Below are positions 1 through 9,647 of a DNA stretch of 64,000 bases, piece after piece (positions within the stretch are counted from its first letter, which is position 1; every line of letters starts with the position of its first letter). This DNA comes from Paraburkholderia hiiakae (GTDB lineage Bacteria; Pseudomonadota; Gammaproteobacteria; Burkholderiales; Burkholderiaceae): the NCBI RefSeq assembly GCF_904848665.1, contig NZ_CAJHCQ010000012.1, positions 1-64,000 of the forward strand, read 5' to 3'. The notes under the pieces are model-generated. The model saw nothing but the letters and a program-made list of their open reading frames with translations. It was not told the origin of the DNA and did no database searches. Position numbers and translations under genes: made by a program.

Positions 1-1025
1 GTGCCGTGAACCTTGATGCCGAGCGTCTTGCAGTCGGCGCTGAAGCGGCGCGCGAAGTCCGTGCGCACCCCCTTCTTGATGTTCACGAGAATCTGGTCGT
101 CGCCCGACTCGAAGCCCACGAGCAGCAAGCGCAGGCCGTTTTCCTTCATGACCTTGAGCGTCTTGTACGGCACGTTCGCCTTGGCGTTGCACGACCACGT
201 CATACCGAGCTTGCCGAGCCCGAGCGCGATCGCTTCGGCGCGCGGCAAGTCGTCGGTGAAGGTGTCGTCATCGAACATGAGTTCCTTGACTTCCGGCATG
301 TTGTCGCGGATCCACTTCGCTTCTTCGAGCACGTTCTCGACCGAGCGCGTGCGGTAGCGGTGGCCGCTCACCGTCTGCGGCCACAGGCAGAACGTGCAGC
401 GCGACTTGCAGCCGCGACCCGTGTAGATCGACACGTACGGGTAATTCAGATAGCCGATGAAGTAATTGTCGATCTTCAGGTCGCGCTTGTAGATGGGCGC
501 CACGAACGGCAGCGAGTCCATGTCCTCGAGCACCGGGCGCGATGCGTTGTGCTCGATCGAGCCGTCCTTCGCGCGCCACGAAATGCCCTTGACCTCGGCA
601 AGCGGCATGCCTTCGGCGATTTCCTTGCACGTGAAGTCGAATTCCTCGCGGCAGACGAAATCGATGGCTTCGGTCGCAGTCAGCGAATTGTGCGGATCGA
701 CCTGCACCTTCGCGCCCACCAGACCGATGACGATCGAGGCCTTGCGCTTCTTGAGGTCTTCGCAGAACTGCGCGTCGGTCGGGAACGACGGCGTGCTCGT
801 GTGGATGATGACCAGGTCGTACTGCGCTGCGATCTTCAGCGTCTCTTCCACGCCCAGGCCGTCGGCCGGCGCGTCCAGCACGCGGCTGTCGGGCACGAGG
901 GCCGCGGGCTGCGCAAGCCAGGTGGGATACCAGAACGAGCGGATCTCGCGCTTTGCCTGGTAGCGCGAGCCCGCGCCACCGTCGAAGCCGTCATACGACG
1001 GGGCCTGCAGAAACAGCGTTTTCAT
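1..1025 (-). CDS. hpnJ: Hopanoid biosynthesis radical SAM protein HpnJ (partial, C-terminus off the left edge)
   Basis: Reading from the ATG at 1025, 341 residues are visible before the sequence runs out. The protein has a B12-binding-like N-terminal region and a radical SAM cluster motif CKSRCTFC at residues 206-213, where the three cysteines hold the 4Fe-4S cluster. HpnJ is known as the radical SAM enzyme that forms the cyclitol ether of bacteriohopane side chains at the inner membrane. It lies 108 bp downstream of hpnI on the same strand, which is the usual order in Burkholderia. Full-length family members are about 470 residues, so roughly a quarter is missing. The family call is strong; the specific J assignment also uses the hpnI neighbour. 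Confidence 0.9.
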   Translation of the reverse strand, partial: MKTLFLQAPSYDGFDGGAGSRYQAKREIRSFWYPTWLAQPAALVPDSRVLDAPADGLGVEETLKIAAQYDLVIIHTSTPSFPTDAQFCEDLKKRKASIVIGLVGAKVQVDPHNSLTATEAIDFVCREEFDFTCKEIAEGMPLAEVKGISWRAKDGSIEHNASRPVLEDMDSLPFVAPIYKRDLKIDNYFIGYLNYPYVSIYTGRGCKSRCTFCLWPQTVSGHRYRTRSVENVLEEAKWIRDNMPEVKELMFDDDTFTDDLPRAEAIALGLGKLGMTWSCNAKANVPYKTLKVMKENGLRLLLVGFESGDDQILVNIKKGVRTDFARRFSADCKTLGIKVHG

Positions 1026-1086
1026 GCGATGAGTGCTCCGGGTACCCGTTGTGTGTCGGGTGATGATTGAGGTGACATTCGGTAGA

Positions 1087-1112
1087 AAGCGGATATCAAG
1101 CGGATATCAAGC
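1087..1112. repeat. 11-bp direct duplication between hpnI and hpnJ
   Basis: AAGCGGATATC occurs twice head to tail (1087-1097, 1098-1108) and a third copy starts (AAGCG). It lies in the 108-bp gap just upstream of hpnJ. The function is unknown; simple slippage is the plainest explanation. Confidence 0.6.
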
Positions 1113-1133
1113 GCCGGCATTAAAACGACGCGC

Positions 1134-2423
1134 TCAGCGAGCGTCCGATCCTTCGACGGCAGGCCGCTGCGCGCGCGCGGGCCTGGCCATGGCGGAAGGC
1201 GCATCGGCCTCGGGATTGGCGACGCTCACGCGTACGCCGCGCCAGATCACGTGCGAGCCGAACGCGGCGGAAAGCCACTGCAGGGCCAGCAGCACGTCGC
1301 GCAGCGGCACGAGCGGCAAATCGCGCCAGAACGCGCGCCAGCTTGCGCTCGCTCGCGTGTGCAGTATCAAACGGGCAATGATACCCGCCATCATGGTCGT
1401 GGCGAGCGCGGCCAGCGCCGTGCGCGTCGTCGCGCACGCGCCGATGCCGGCCCCCGCCGCGAGCAGGCCGTAAAACAACGCACCCAGCACAAGCCACGGC
1501 GTGGGAAACGTAATGAACAGTGAAGCGAAGCCCGCCGGATTCACCGAGCGGATGGTGCGGAGCCAGCGCGTCTCGCGCAGCCAGAGCGAGCCGAAGGTCG
1601 GCTCGATCACGTCGGTGGCCACCACCACCGGCGCGAGCACCGTCGCGAGGCCGTGATCGCGTGCGTAACGGGCAAGCAGATAGTCGTCGGCGAGGCAGTC
1701 CTTGAGCGCGGCGAAGCCGCCGATGCGCTCGAGCGTCGCGCGGGATAGCGCGAGCGTCGCGCCAAAGCCGAACGCGCGTGAGCCCGTGGAATGCGCCACG
1801 CGCACCGAGGGCGCGAACCACTCGTTGATGAAGAGCGCGCCCACGCGCGGCCAGAAACCGCCGATGCTGCGGGCGCTGTAGAGGCAGGTCACGACGCCTA
1901 CGTCCGGGTCGGCTAGCGGCGCGGTGACGATCTCCAGATAGTCGGGTTCGACGGCGATATCGCTGTCGGCCACGACGATCGCGTCGTAACGCGCGCGCGC
2001 AGCCAGATTGATGAGGTTGCTCACCTTGAGATTGCTGCCGTGCACGCGCGGGTCGATCACGAGCTCGATGTCATGGCCCGGGTACGCCGCCTGCAGCCGG
2101 CGCACTACCGCAATGGCCGGATCCGCCGGCGAGGACACGCCAAACAGCAACTGAAAGCGCGGATGCCGCTGCTCGCAGAAGGTCGCGAGATTTTCGTAGA
2201 GGCGCGGCTCGGCGCCGCACAAGGGCTTAAGCACGCTCACGGGTTGCGGTTGCGCACGCCGCGCGCGGCGCGCGGCTTCGCGCACGAGCGCGGCGGAACC
2301 CAGGCGCGGCATGGTGAGCGCGGCGACGAGGCCGTAGAAAGCGGCAACGCCGCACAGCACGACCACGACCCAGACGAGCACGGGCCAGGGCGCCGACATG
2401 GCGAAAACCTGCGACACCGTCAT
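1134..2423 (-). CDS. hpnI: Hopanoid biosynthesis glycosyltransferase HpnI
   Basis: A 429-residue family 2 glycosyltransferase of the ceramide-glucosyltransferase type. It has an N-terminal membrane segment (about 14-37), a GT-A domain with ADSD at 152-155 for metal and nucleotide sugar, LADDY at 244-248 for the catalytic base, and RETRW at 283-287, the QxxRW-like motif. Two or more hydrophobic segments follow. HpnI is known to add N-acetylglucosamine to bacteriohopanetetrol at the cytoplasmic membrane; HpnK and HpnJ act next. It is followed by hpnJ, so the two are probably co-transcribed. A second in-frame ATG lies 24 bases downstream and could be the true start. Confidence 0.9.
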   Translation of the reverse strand: MTVSQVFAMSAPWPVLVWVVVVLCGVAAFYGLVAALTMPRLGSAALVREAARRARRAQPQPVSVLKPLCGAEPRLYENLATFCEQRHPRFQLLFGVSSPADPAIAVVRRLQAAYPGHDIELVIDPRVHGSNLKVSNLINLAARARYDAIVVADSDIAVEPDYLEIVTAPLADPDVGVVTCLYSARSIGGFWPRVGALFINEWFAPSVRVAHSTGSRAFGFGATLALSRATLERIGGFAALKDCLADDYLLARYARDHGLATVLAPVVVATDVIEPTFGSLWLRETRWLRTIRSVNPAGFASLFITFPTPWLVLGALFYGLLAAGAGIGACATTRTALAALATTMMAGIIARLILHTRASASWRAFWRDLPLVPLRDVLLALQWLSAAFGSHVIWRGVRVSVANPEADAPSAMARPARAQRPAVEGSDAR

Positions 2424-3126
2424 AGCGCGCCGCCTTGTCGGGTTACGTGGGGCAACCCGCGCTCGCCGCCGGCTGCGCGCAAGGGGTAAAGCTCCTGCGG
2501 TGCCCCGACCGGAATTCGCGTTTCACCACGTACCATTTCCCTGCCCTGAAAATCCAGAAATAGACCGCGCATCGTAGCCGCATTACACATTCGAGGCTAG
2601 AAACCGGCCAATTGAAACCGGCTTACACGATGCAAGGCAATTGAATAAACAACGAATGGAGATAAACCATCGGTTGAAACGGCCGTATATGGTCGATCCC
2701 CGATTCGACGCGGAAAATTGTATCAGCAAGCTCCGTCGGCTGCTTCCGACAGACACGAGAAAATGCGTTGCCAAAGTTGCAAAAAAAGTAACTATTTCAG
2801 CGATTAAACAGGCGCCTTCCAGAGCTTTTCCATCCCGAATAAAATCGGTAAGCATATAGAAATGATTCTTTAATAATTTTGAATTAAAAACGCACTCCTT
2901 GCATTTAAACAAGAGTAATTCTCGTTAATATTCAAATCGACGGTGCGTAAAAGCAATCAACCGTATCGGAATCCATGCTAGTGGCATGGGTTCCTGAAAG
3001 CCTCCAGCACGAACGAAAGTGGTTTGGCACAATAGCCGCACCTTGCGACTGCCTTGCGGCCTCGCGTCGAGAGACCGGCGCACCGCACGCGCGCCGCGCT
3101 CCCTATACCAGGCCCCAAGCTAGCCC
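2424..3126. other. Intergenic region with a low-GC core, no convincing gene
   Basis: About 700 bp between hpnI and the luciferase-like gene, reading divergently. The core at about 2560-2960 is visibly AT-richer than its surroundings. A 109-codon ORF on minus (2583-2912) and a 72-codon ORF on plus exist here, but neither has a recognisable family, a good ribosome binding site or the codon bias of the neighbours. It must hold the promoters of both flanking genes; no specific box was recognised. Confidence 0.5.
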
Positions 3127-4131
3127 ATGACCCTATTCTCCGTACTCGACCTCTCGCCGATCCCGGCGGGCTCCCATGCCGGTGCCGCCCTGCACAACAC
3201 ACTCGATCTCGCCCGGCACGCCGAACGCCTGGGTTATCACCGCTTCTGGCTGGCCGAGCATCACAACATGACGGGTATCGCCAGCGCGGCGACCTCGGTG
3301 GTGATCGGCTACGTGGCGGGCGGCACGCAATCCATCCGCGTGGGCTCGGGCGGAATCATGCTGCCGAACCATGCCCCGCTCGTGATTGCCGAGCAGTTCG
3401 GCACGCTCGAAGCGCTCTACCCTGGCCGCATCGACCTCGGCCTCGGGCGCGCGCCCGGCACCGACCAGACCACGGCGCGCGCGCTGCGCCGCGACCTGCA
3501 AGGCAGCGCCGACAGCTTCCCCGACGACGTGGCCGAATTGCAGCGCTATTTCGCCGCGCCCGTGGAAGGCCAGCGCGTGCGCGCCGTGCCCGGCGCGGGG
3601 TTGAACGTGCCGCTCTATATCCTCGGCTCGAGCCTGTATGGCGCACAGCTCGCGGCGGCGATGGGCCTGCCGTTCGCGTTCGCCTCGCACTTTGCGCCCG
3701 ACCATCTGCTCACCGCGCTGCGCCTTTACCGTTCGCAGTTCCGTCCGTCTGCCGTGCTCGCCAGGCCGCATGCGATGGTCGGCGTGAACGTGTTCGGCGC
3801 GCCCACGAACGAAGAGGCGCGCTTTCTCTTCACGTCGCTGCAGCAGCAGTTCGTGAATCTGCGGCGCGGCACGCCGGGGCAGCTGCCGCCGCCGGTTGAG
3901 CAGATCGGGGCGAATGAGTTCGAACTGGCCGGTGTGTCGCACTCGCTCGCCTGTTCCGTGGTCGGCGACCAGGAAACCGTGCGCGCGGGCCTCGCCTCGG
4001 TGATCGAACAGACCGGCGCGGACGAACTCATCGTCACCGCGCAGATCTACGATCACGCGGCGCGCCTGCGTTCATTCGAGATGGCGGCGCAGGCCCGCGA
4101 GGAACTGAAGGAAGCCGCCGCGCGACGGTAA
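3127..4131 (+). CDS. LLM-class flavin-dependent oxidoreductase (luciferase-like monooxygenase, YhbW/MsnO8 type)
   Basis: A 334-residue single-domain luciferase-like protein. It opens with the sequence typical of the group (FSVLDLSPIPAG at about 4-15), has RFWLAEHHN near residue 39, and has GSGGIMLPNHAPLVIAEQFG followed by a GRIDLGLGRAPG segment, all hallmarks of bacterial LLM flavoproteins. The family uses reduced FMN and oxygen on small organic substrates, supplied by a separate reductase in the cytoplasm. No reductase gene is adjacent, so the substrate cannot be named. The start is the first ATG of the conserved N-terminus; its ribosome binding site is weak. The gene converges with the hydrolase gene across a hairpin. 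Confidence 0.85.
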   Translation: MTLFSVLDLSPIPAGSHAGAALHNTLDLARHAERLGYHRFWLAEHHNMTGIASAATSVVIGYVAGGTQSIRVGSGGIMLPNHAPLVIAEQFGTLEALYPGRIDLGLGRAPGTDQTTARALRRDLQGSADSFPDDVAELQRYFAAPVEGQRVRAVPGAGLNVPLYILGSSLYGAQLAAAMGLPFAFASHFAPDHLLTALRLYRSQFRPSAVLARPHAMVGVNVFGAPTNEEARFLFTSLQQQFVNLRRGTPGQLPPPVEQIGANEFELAGVSHSLACSVVGDQETVRAGLASVIEQTGADELIVTAQIYDHAARLRSFEMAAQAREELKEAAARR

Positions 4132-4132
4132 C

Positions 4133-4160
4133 CCGAACGCGAGGCTTGCCTCGCGTTCGG
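4133..4160. terminator. Bidirectional hairpin between convergent genes
   Basis: A perfect 12-bp stem, CCGAACGCGAGG (4133-4144) pairing with CCTCGCGTTCGG (4149-4160), around a CTTG tetraloop. It starts 2 bp after the stop of the plus-strand gene and lies 16 bp beyond the stop of the minus-strand gene. No long T-run follows on either side, so termination is inferred from position and stem strength. Confidence 0.75.
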
Positions 4161-4176
4161 TCAGGCAAACGCACCC

Positions 4177-5286
4177 TCAGTGCGATGTGTTCAACGCATC
4201 GAGGCCCTTGAGCAGCGCGGCATGAAACGCCTGCGGATCCTGCATCTGCGGTGCGTGCCCGAGCTCGGCGAACTCCACGAGCGTCGCGTGGGGAATGGCG
4301 CGCTGCGCGGCTTTGGCCAGCACCGGATAGTGCCCGAGCTGCGCGCGCACCTCGGGCGGAGCGAGATCCTTGCCGATGGCGGTCGTGTCCTTGTCGCCGA
4401 TGAGCAAGAGCGTCGGCATCTGCAACTGGCCGAGCTCGTAGACCACCGGCTGCGTGTAGATCATGTCGTACAGCAGCGCGGAGTCCCACGCCACCCGCGC
4501 CTTGCCCGGCCCGCGATACATGCCCGCCAGCATCTGCACCCACGGCTCGTAGGCCGGCCGCCACTGACCCGCGTAATAGGTGGCCTGCTCGTAGCGGCGA
4601 ATGCCGTCGGCGTTCGTCTTCAGTTCGCGCGCGTACCAGTCGTCCACCGGGATCGAGGGCACCCCCTTCGCCTTCCAGTCTTCGAGCCCGATCGGGTTCA
4701 CGAGCACGAGTTGCTCCGTTTCGCCCGGATACATGAGCGCGTAGCGCACCGCCAGCATGCCGCCCGTTGAATGGCCGATGATCGTCGCGTCATGCACGCC
4801 GAGCGCCGCGAGCAGCGCGTGCGTGTTGCGCGCGAGCTGCTGGAAGCTGAACTGGTACGAAGCGGGCTTACTCGATTTGCAAAAGCCGATCTGGTCCGGC
4901 GCGATCACGCGGTAGCCCGCGGCATGCAGCTCGCGGATGGTCGCGTCCCACGTCGCCGAGCAGAAGTTCTTGCCATGCAGCAGGACCGCGGTGCGTCCGT
5001 TCGGCTTCGCGGGCTGCACGTCCATGTACGCCATATGCAGCGTTTGCCCTTGCGAAACGAACGCAAAGTCATGCACGGGATGCGGATACTCGAAGCCCTG
5101 CAGCTCGGGGCCATACGCGGGGCCGTCGGGCGTCTGGGTCGCGACTTGACCTGACGACGCGCCCATCGGCGCGGCCCCGCTCGCCTCAGGGTCTGCGGCG
5201 AACGCGACGTGACAGAGCGCGGCCGCACTCAACGCGGCAACGAAAGGGGCAAAGCGGGCAAGCGTGGGGTTCAGGATGGCGCTCAT
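4177..5286 (-). CDS. Secreted alpha/beta hydrolase
   Basis: A 369-residue protein with an N-terminal signal peptide (hydrophobic about 12-29, likely cut after AFA near 30). The alpha/beta-hydrolase fold shows the oxyanion LHGK at 103-106, the nucleophile elbow GHSTGG with Ser173, an acid in LLIGDKD near 298-300 and the catalytic His in ELGHAP at 344. The enzyme probably acts on an ester or similar bond in the periplasm. The substrate is not shown by the context: it is alone, convergent with a flavin oxidoreductase and divergent from glgC. Confidence 0.85.
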   Translation of the reverse strand: MSAILNPTLARFAPFVAALSAAALCHVAFAADPEASGAAPMGASSGQVATQTPDGPAYGPELQGFEYPHPVHDFAFVSQGQTLHMAYMDVQPAKPNGRTAVLLHGKNFCSATWDATIRELHAAGYRVIAPDQIGFCKSSKPASYQFSFQQLARNTHALLAALGVHDATIIGHSTGGMLAVRYALMYPGETEQLVLVNPIGLEDWKAKGVPSIPVDDWYARELKTNADGIRRYEQATYYAGQWRPAYEPWVQMLAGMYRGPGKARVAWDSALLYDMIYTQPVVYELGQLQMPTLLLIGDKDTTAIGKDLAPPEVRAQLGHYPVLAKAAQRAIPHATLVEFAELGHAPQMQDPQAFHAALLKGLDALNTSH

Positions 5287-5675
5287 CGATCAGGAATCGG
5301 GCGAAAGGTCGGACAGGAAACAGGACGGCGAAATGGCGCCGATACAGCCAGCGATTCTAGCGGCCCCGCCCCGCTCTTGCCGCCTTTCGCGCCCCGCTTG
5401 GGCGTGCGGCATGCCGTTTGCTGCTCACGAACGCCTCGCACACTTGTGGCGGGCATGTCCGTACCTGCGGAAAGGCAATTCGCGCTACGCTGCATTCGGT
5501 GCTAGAACAGTCAATACAGGACGCACGAGACGTCCGCGGCGCACGGCACGCTTGCTGCACTGCGAAACGCGCCGCATCAGGGACGCGACAGGCACACCAG
5601 AGAAGGACCGCACAGGCCCGGGCAGGACAAGGCGGGCCGCGGCGGCCATACCGGGGGCACAACAAGGAGACGTCC
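5287..5675. other. Divergent intergenic region upstream of glgC
   Basis: About 390 bp between the hydrolase start and the glgC start. The glgC frame stays open upstream to about 5418, but this stretch shows no conserved protein sequence and the good ribosome binding site lies next to the 5676 ATG. It probably carries both promoters; no operator or leader was recognised. Confidence 0.5.
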
Positions 5676-6941
5676 ATGGAAACTCCGGCAAGCCTCAACG
5701 ATCTGCAACGCACCACCCTCGCCATCGTGCTCGCTGGCGGCCGCGGCACACGCCTCGGGCCGCTTACCAACAAGCGCGTGAAGCCGGCCGTGTACTTCGG
5801 CGGCAAGTACCGCATCATCGATTTCGCACTCTCGAACTGCCTGAATTCGGGCATCCGCCGCATTGCGGTCGTCACGCAGTACAAGGCGCACTCGCTCTTG
5901 CGCCACCTGCAGCGCGGCTGGGGCTTCCTGCGCGGCGAATTCAACGAGTTCCTCGACCTGTGGCCCGCGCAGCAGCGTGTGGAAGGCGCGCACTGGTACC
6001 GCGGCACCGCCGACGCCGTGTACCAGAACATCGACATCGTCCGCTCGATCAGCCCGAAGTACGTGGTGGTGCTGGCCGGCGACCACATCTACAAGATGGA
6101 TTACACGCGCATGATCGCCGACCATGCCGCGAGCGGCGCCGACTGCACGGTGGGCTGCATCGAGGTGCCGCGCATGGAAGCACGCGCGTTCGGCGTGATG
6201 GCCGTGGACGAGGCGCGCCGCGTGACCGGCTTCGTCGAGAAGCCCGACGATCCGCCCGCCATGCCGGGACGCCCCGACATCGCGCTCGCGAGCATGGGCA
6301 TCTACGTGTTCGACACGAACTACCTCGTCCATCTGCTCGAAGAGAACATCTCGCGCTCGGCCACCGACCACGACTTCGGCAAGGACATCATTCCGCGCGT
6401 CGTGAGCGACGGCCACGCGATCGCACATCCGTTCAGCATGTCCTGCGTGTCGTCGGACCCGGCCGCCGAACCGTACTGGCGCGACGTAGGCACGGTCGAC
6501 GCCTACTGGTCCGCCAACCTCGACCTCGCCTCGACCATCCCCGCGCTCGACCTCTACGACCGCCACTGGCCAATCTGGACCTACCAGGAGCAGTTGCCGC
6601 CCGCCAAGTTCGTGCGCGACCTCAACGGTCTACAGGGCTCGGGCACCAACCTGATCGTGTGCGGCGGCAGCGTGATCTCGGGCTCGCAGATCTCGCGCTC
6701 AGTGCTCTCGTCGAATGTCGTCGTGCAGTCGTTCTGCAACATTGCCGAGGCAGTCTTGTTGCCACAGGTGACGGTGGGCACGAGTTGCCGGCTGCGCAAG
6801 GTCGTCGTGGACCGCGGCTGCACGATTCCCAACGGCACCGTGATCGGCGAAGACGCCGCGCGCGACGCCGAACGCTTTTATCGTACCGAGAGCGGCGTCG
6901 TGCTCGTCACGGGCGAGGCGCTGGCGAAGTTGCCAGGCTAG
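5676..6941 (+). CDS. glgC: Glucose-1-phosphate adenylyltransferase (ADP-glucose pyrophosphorylase)
   Basis: A 421-residue protein making ADP-glucose from ATP and glucose-1-phosphate, the committed step of glycogen synthesis. The N-terminal nucleotidyltransferase domain has GGRGTRLGPLT at 21-31 and the glucose-phosphate and allosteric motif KPAVYFGGKYRIIDF at 36-50. The C-terminus carries the left-handed beta-helix repeats typical of GlgC. The start was set at 5676 because AAGGAGA (5664-5670) lies 5 bp upstream and the length fits the E. coli enzyme (431). glgA follows after 79 bp on the same strand. The gene is probably regulated allosterically, as in the family. Confidence 0.96.
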   Translation: METPASLNDLQRTTLAIVLAGGRGTRLGPLTNKRVKPAVYFGGKYRIIDFALSNCLNSGIRRIAVVTQYKAHSLLRHLQRGWGFLRGEFNEFLDLWPAQQRVEGAHWYRGTADAVYQNIDIVRSISPKYVVVLAGDHIYKMDYTRMIADHAASGADCTVGCIEVPRMEARAFGVMAVDEARRVTGFVEKPDDPPAMPGRPDIALASMGIYVFDTNYLVHLLEENISRSATDHDFGKDIIPRVVSDGHAIAHPFSMSCVSSDPAAEPYWRDVGTVDAYWSANLDLASTIPALDLYDRHWPIWTYQEQLPPAKFVRDLNGLQGSGTNLIVCGGSVISGSQISRSVLSSNVVVQSFCNIAEAVLLPQVTVGTSCRLRKVVVDRGCTIPNGTVIGEDAARDAERFYRTESGVVLVTGEALAKLPG

Positions 6942-7020
6942 CCGAGTGCCTGGCGAACTGCAGACGCTCAAGGACGCGCCAACCCGCAAGCAACCCGAGC
7001 ACCGAGAGGACTGACTCCCG

Positions 7021-8511
7021 ATGACCATTCGCGTCCTGCACGTAGCCAGCGAGCTGTATCCGCTCCTGAAGACCGGCGGCCTCGCCGACGTCACCGCCGC
7101 CCTGCCCGCAGCGCTGATCGAACAGGGCGCCGACGCGCGCCTGCTGCTGCCGGGCTTCGCGCCCGTGGCGGCGGGCCTCGCGGACCTGCGGCCCGTCGCG
7201 CGTCTTGCGCGCACCTTCGGCGCGCCCGAGGCGACGCTGGAACTCGGGCGCCTGCCCGGCAGCGAACTTGCCGTCTACATGATCCGCGCCGACGCGTTCT
7301 ACGCGCGCCCCGGCAACCCCTACCTCGACGCCGAGCATGTGCCCTACGGCGACAACGCGCAGCGTTTCGCACTGCTCGGCTGGAGCGCCGCGCAGCTCGC
7401 ACTGCATCTCGATCCCGACTGGGCGCCGGCCATCGTGCAGGCGCACGACTGGCACGCGGGGCTCGCGCCGGCCTACCTGCGCGCGGCGGCGCGCGAGCGC
7501 GGCGCGAGCGTGGCGCCCGGCGGCGCGCGCTCGATCTTCACGATTCACAACCTCGCGTACCAGGGCATCTTCCCCGCGCAGCAGTTCGACTCGCTCGGCC
7601 TGCCACGCGACTTTTTCGACATGCATGGCGTGGAGTTCTACGGCCAGCTTTCGTTTCTGAAAGCCGGCCTCTATTTCGCCGACAAGATCACGACGGTGAG
7701 CCCGACCTACGCACGCGAGATTCAGACGGTCGCCCAGGGCGGCGGCCTCGAGGCGCTGCTGCGCGGACGCGCGCACGACCTCGTGGGCATCCTCAATGGC
7801 GTGGATTACGCCGTGTGGAATCCGTCGAGCGACACGGCCATCGCCACGCGCTATTCGGCCACGCGCCAGAGCGGCAAGATGCGCTGCAAGGCGGCACTGC
7901 AGACGCGCCTGAAGCTCGCGCAAAAGCACGACGCGCCGGTGTTCGGCGTGGTGAGCCGGCTCACCGAGCAAAAGGGCCTCGACCTGCTGCTTGCGGCGTT
8001 GCCCGAGATCGTCGCGCGCGGCGGCCAACTCGTCGTGCTCGGCACCGGCGACGCCAGCCTCGAACAGGGCTACGCGCGCGCCGCGCACCAGCATCCCGAA
8101 TCGGTGGCCGTGGAGTTGGGGTTCGACGAGACGCTCGCGCACGAGATCGTCGCGGGCGCCGACGTGATGATGGTCCCCTCGCGCTTCGAGCCGTGCGGCC
8201 TCACGCAACTCTACGCGCTCGCTTATGGCGCGCTGCCGCTCGTGCACCGCGTGGGCGGACTCGCCGATACCGTGGTCGACGCCTCGCTGGAAAATCTCGC
8301 CGATGGCCTCGCCACGGGCTTCGTGTTCGAGCGCTTCGAGCCCGACGCGCTCACGGCCGCGATCCGCCGCGCCTTCGCGCTCTATGGACGCAGCCGCGAC
8401 TGGCGCGACACGCGCTCGCGTGCAATGCAGCAGGACTTCGGCTGGGCGGCGTCGGCGCAACGCTACATGACGCTCTATCGCGAGCTGGCCGGTCAAAACG
8501 TCGTGGCTTAG
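7021..8511 (+). CDS. glgA: Glycogen synthase (ADP-glucose type)
   Basis: A 496-residue GT5 glycosyltransferase that extends alpha-1,4-glucan from ADP-glucose in the cytoplasm. It shows KTGGLADV at 17-24, the ADP-glucose-binding loop, and the C-terminal SRFEPCGL motif near residue 390 containing the conserved glutamate, followed by GGLADTV. Length fits the family (about 480-500). It directly follows glgC with a GAGAGGA ribosome binding site, so the two genes form the core of a glycogen operon; no branching enzyme or phosphorylase gene is in the window. Confidence 0.96.
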   Translation: MTIRVLHVASELYPLLKTGGLADVTAALPAALIEQGADARLLLPGFAPVAAGLADLRPVARLARTFGAPEATLELGRLPGSELAVYMIRADAFYARPGNPYLDAEHVPYGDNAQRFALLGWSAAQLALHLDPDWAPAIVQAHDWHAGLAPAYLRAAARERGASVAPGGARSIFTIHNLAYQGIFPAQQFDSLGLPRDFFDMHGVEFYGQLSFLKAGLYFADKITTVSPTYAREIQTVAQGGGLEALLRGRAHDLVGILNGVDYAVWNPSSDTAIATRYSATRQSGKMRCKAALQTRLKLAQKHDAPVFGVVSRLTEQKGLDLLLAALPEIVARGGQLVVLGTGDASLEQGYARAAHQHPESVAVELGFDETLAHEIVAGADVMMVPSRFEPCGLTQLYALAYGALPLVHRVGGLADTVVDASLENLADGLATGFVFERFEPDALTAAIRRAFALYGRSRDWRDTRSRAMQQDFGWAASAQRYMTLYRELAGQNVVA

Positions 8512-8672
8512 CGTCTCCCCAAGCGAAATGCAGGCGCGCTCGCAGGCGCGCACGCAACACCGCGCCCACGCATCCATCGACTGCGCGCGGCGAATTCGGT
8601 TATCGTTGCTGCACCTGCGCAAGGGGCGCCATGCGAAGCGCGCCGCAAGCCACAACGAAATCTGGACCGGCC

Positions 8673-9545
8673 ATGAAAAACGTTTTGAGCATCCAGTCCC
8701 ACGTCGTGTTCGGTCACGCGGGCAACAGCGCCGCGGTGTTTCCCATGCGCCGCCTCGGCGTGAATGTCTGGCCGCTCAACACGGTGCAGTTCTCGAATCA
8801 CACGCAATACGGCCACTGGACCGGCGCCGCCATCGGCTCGGACGAGGTCGTGGATCTCGTCGAAGGCATTGGCGCGATCGGCGTGCTGCCGCGCTGCGAT
8901 GCGGTGCTCTCCGGCTACCTCGGAGCACCCGAGCAGGCCCAGGCCGTGATCGACGTGGTGCGCGCCGTGAAGGCCGCCAACCCGCAGGCGCGCTATTTCT
9001 GCGACCCGGTGATGGGCACGCTCAACGCCGAGAACGGCTGCCGCGTCGAGCCCGGCATTCAGGAGTTCCTCGTCCGCAACATGCCCGAGGTCGCCGACGC
9101 GATGACGCCCAATCACAGCGAGCTGCAACGGCTCGTCGGCCGCGAGCTCGAGACGGCGGAAGAAGCCGTGCTCGCGTGCCGCGAAGTGCTCAGGCGCGGC
9201 CCGAAGCTGATCCTCGTGAAGCATCTGCTCGACCGCAACAGCCCCGCCGACCGCTTCAACATGCTCGTCGTGACCGAGCACGAAGCCTGGCTCGGCCAGC
9301 GTCCGCTCTACCCGTTCGCGCGCCAACCGGTGGGCGTCGGCGACGTGACGAGCGCGGTGTTCGTCGCGCGCCTGATGCTCGGCGACTCGCTGCGCCGCGC
9401 GTTCGAGCACACGCTCGCGGCGGTGAACGCGGTGGTGAAGGCGACCTATGACGCGGGCCGTTACGAACTGGAGATCGTCGCGGCGCAAGACCAGATCGCG
9501 CGCCCGCGCGAATGGTTCGACGCCTGGTCGGTGGATGCCGCCTAG
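8673..9545 (+). CDS. pdxY: Pyridoxal kinase PdxY
   Basis: A 290-residue ribokinase-fold kinase that phosphorylates pyridoxal (and to some degree related vitamers) in the B6 salvage pathway. The N-terminus LSIQSHVVFGHAGNSAA is characteristic of pyridoxal kinases, and VGVGDVTSA near residue 226 carries the catalytic aspartate. E. coli PdxY has 287 residues. The ORF is open far upstream, but the conserved N-terminus begins at the 8673 ATG. It lies 161 bp after glgA and has no functional link to it that the sequence shows. Confidence 0.93.
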   Translation: MKNVLSIQSHVVFGHAGNSAAVFPMRRLGVNVWPLNTVQFSNHTQYGHWTGAAIGSDEVVDLVEGIGAIGVLPRCDAVLSGYLGAPEQAQAVIDVVRAVKAANPQARYFCDPVMGTLNAENGCRVEPGIQEFLVRNMPEVADAMTPNHSELQRLVGRELETAEEAVLACREVLRRGPKLILVKHLLDRNSPADRFNMLVVTEHEAWLGQRPLYPFARQPVGVGDVTSAVFVARLMLGDSLRRAFEHTLAAVNAVVKATYDAGRYELEIVAAQDQIARPREWFDAWSVDAA

Positions 9546-9647
9546 ACTGAGGAGGTGCGCGCGCGGCCTATAATGCCGTTCGCATGATATGCGGCAGATG
9601 CAGATGCAGCCGCGGCGCCCACCGTCTTTAGATTTAGAGAATGACCG

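Noticed and set aside
6..1070. 354-codon plus-strand ORF at the left edge
   Set aside because: The minus strand encodes HpnJ with its CxxxCxxC cluster motif; the plus frame is a shadow.
2583..2912. 109-codon minus-strand ORF in the low-GC stretch
   Set aside because: No family, no ribosome binding site, atypical codons; low GC makes chance ORFs here look different from the neighbours.
5264..7024. 586-codon plus-strand ORF across glgC
   Set aside because: It is a frame shadow of glgC: Arg/Pro/His-rich without any family sequence.
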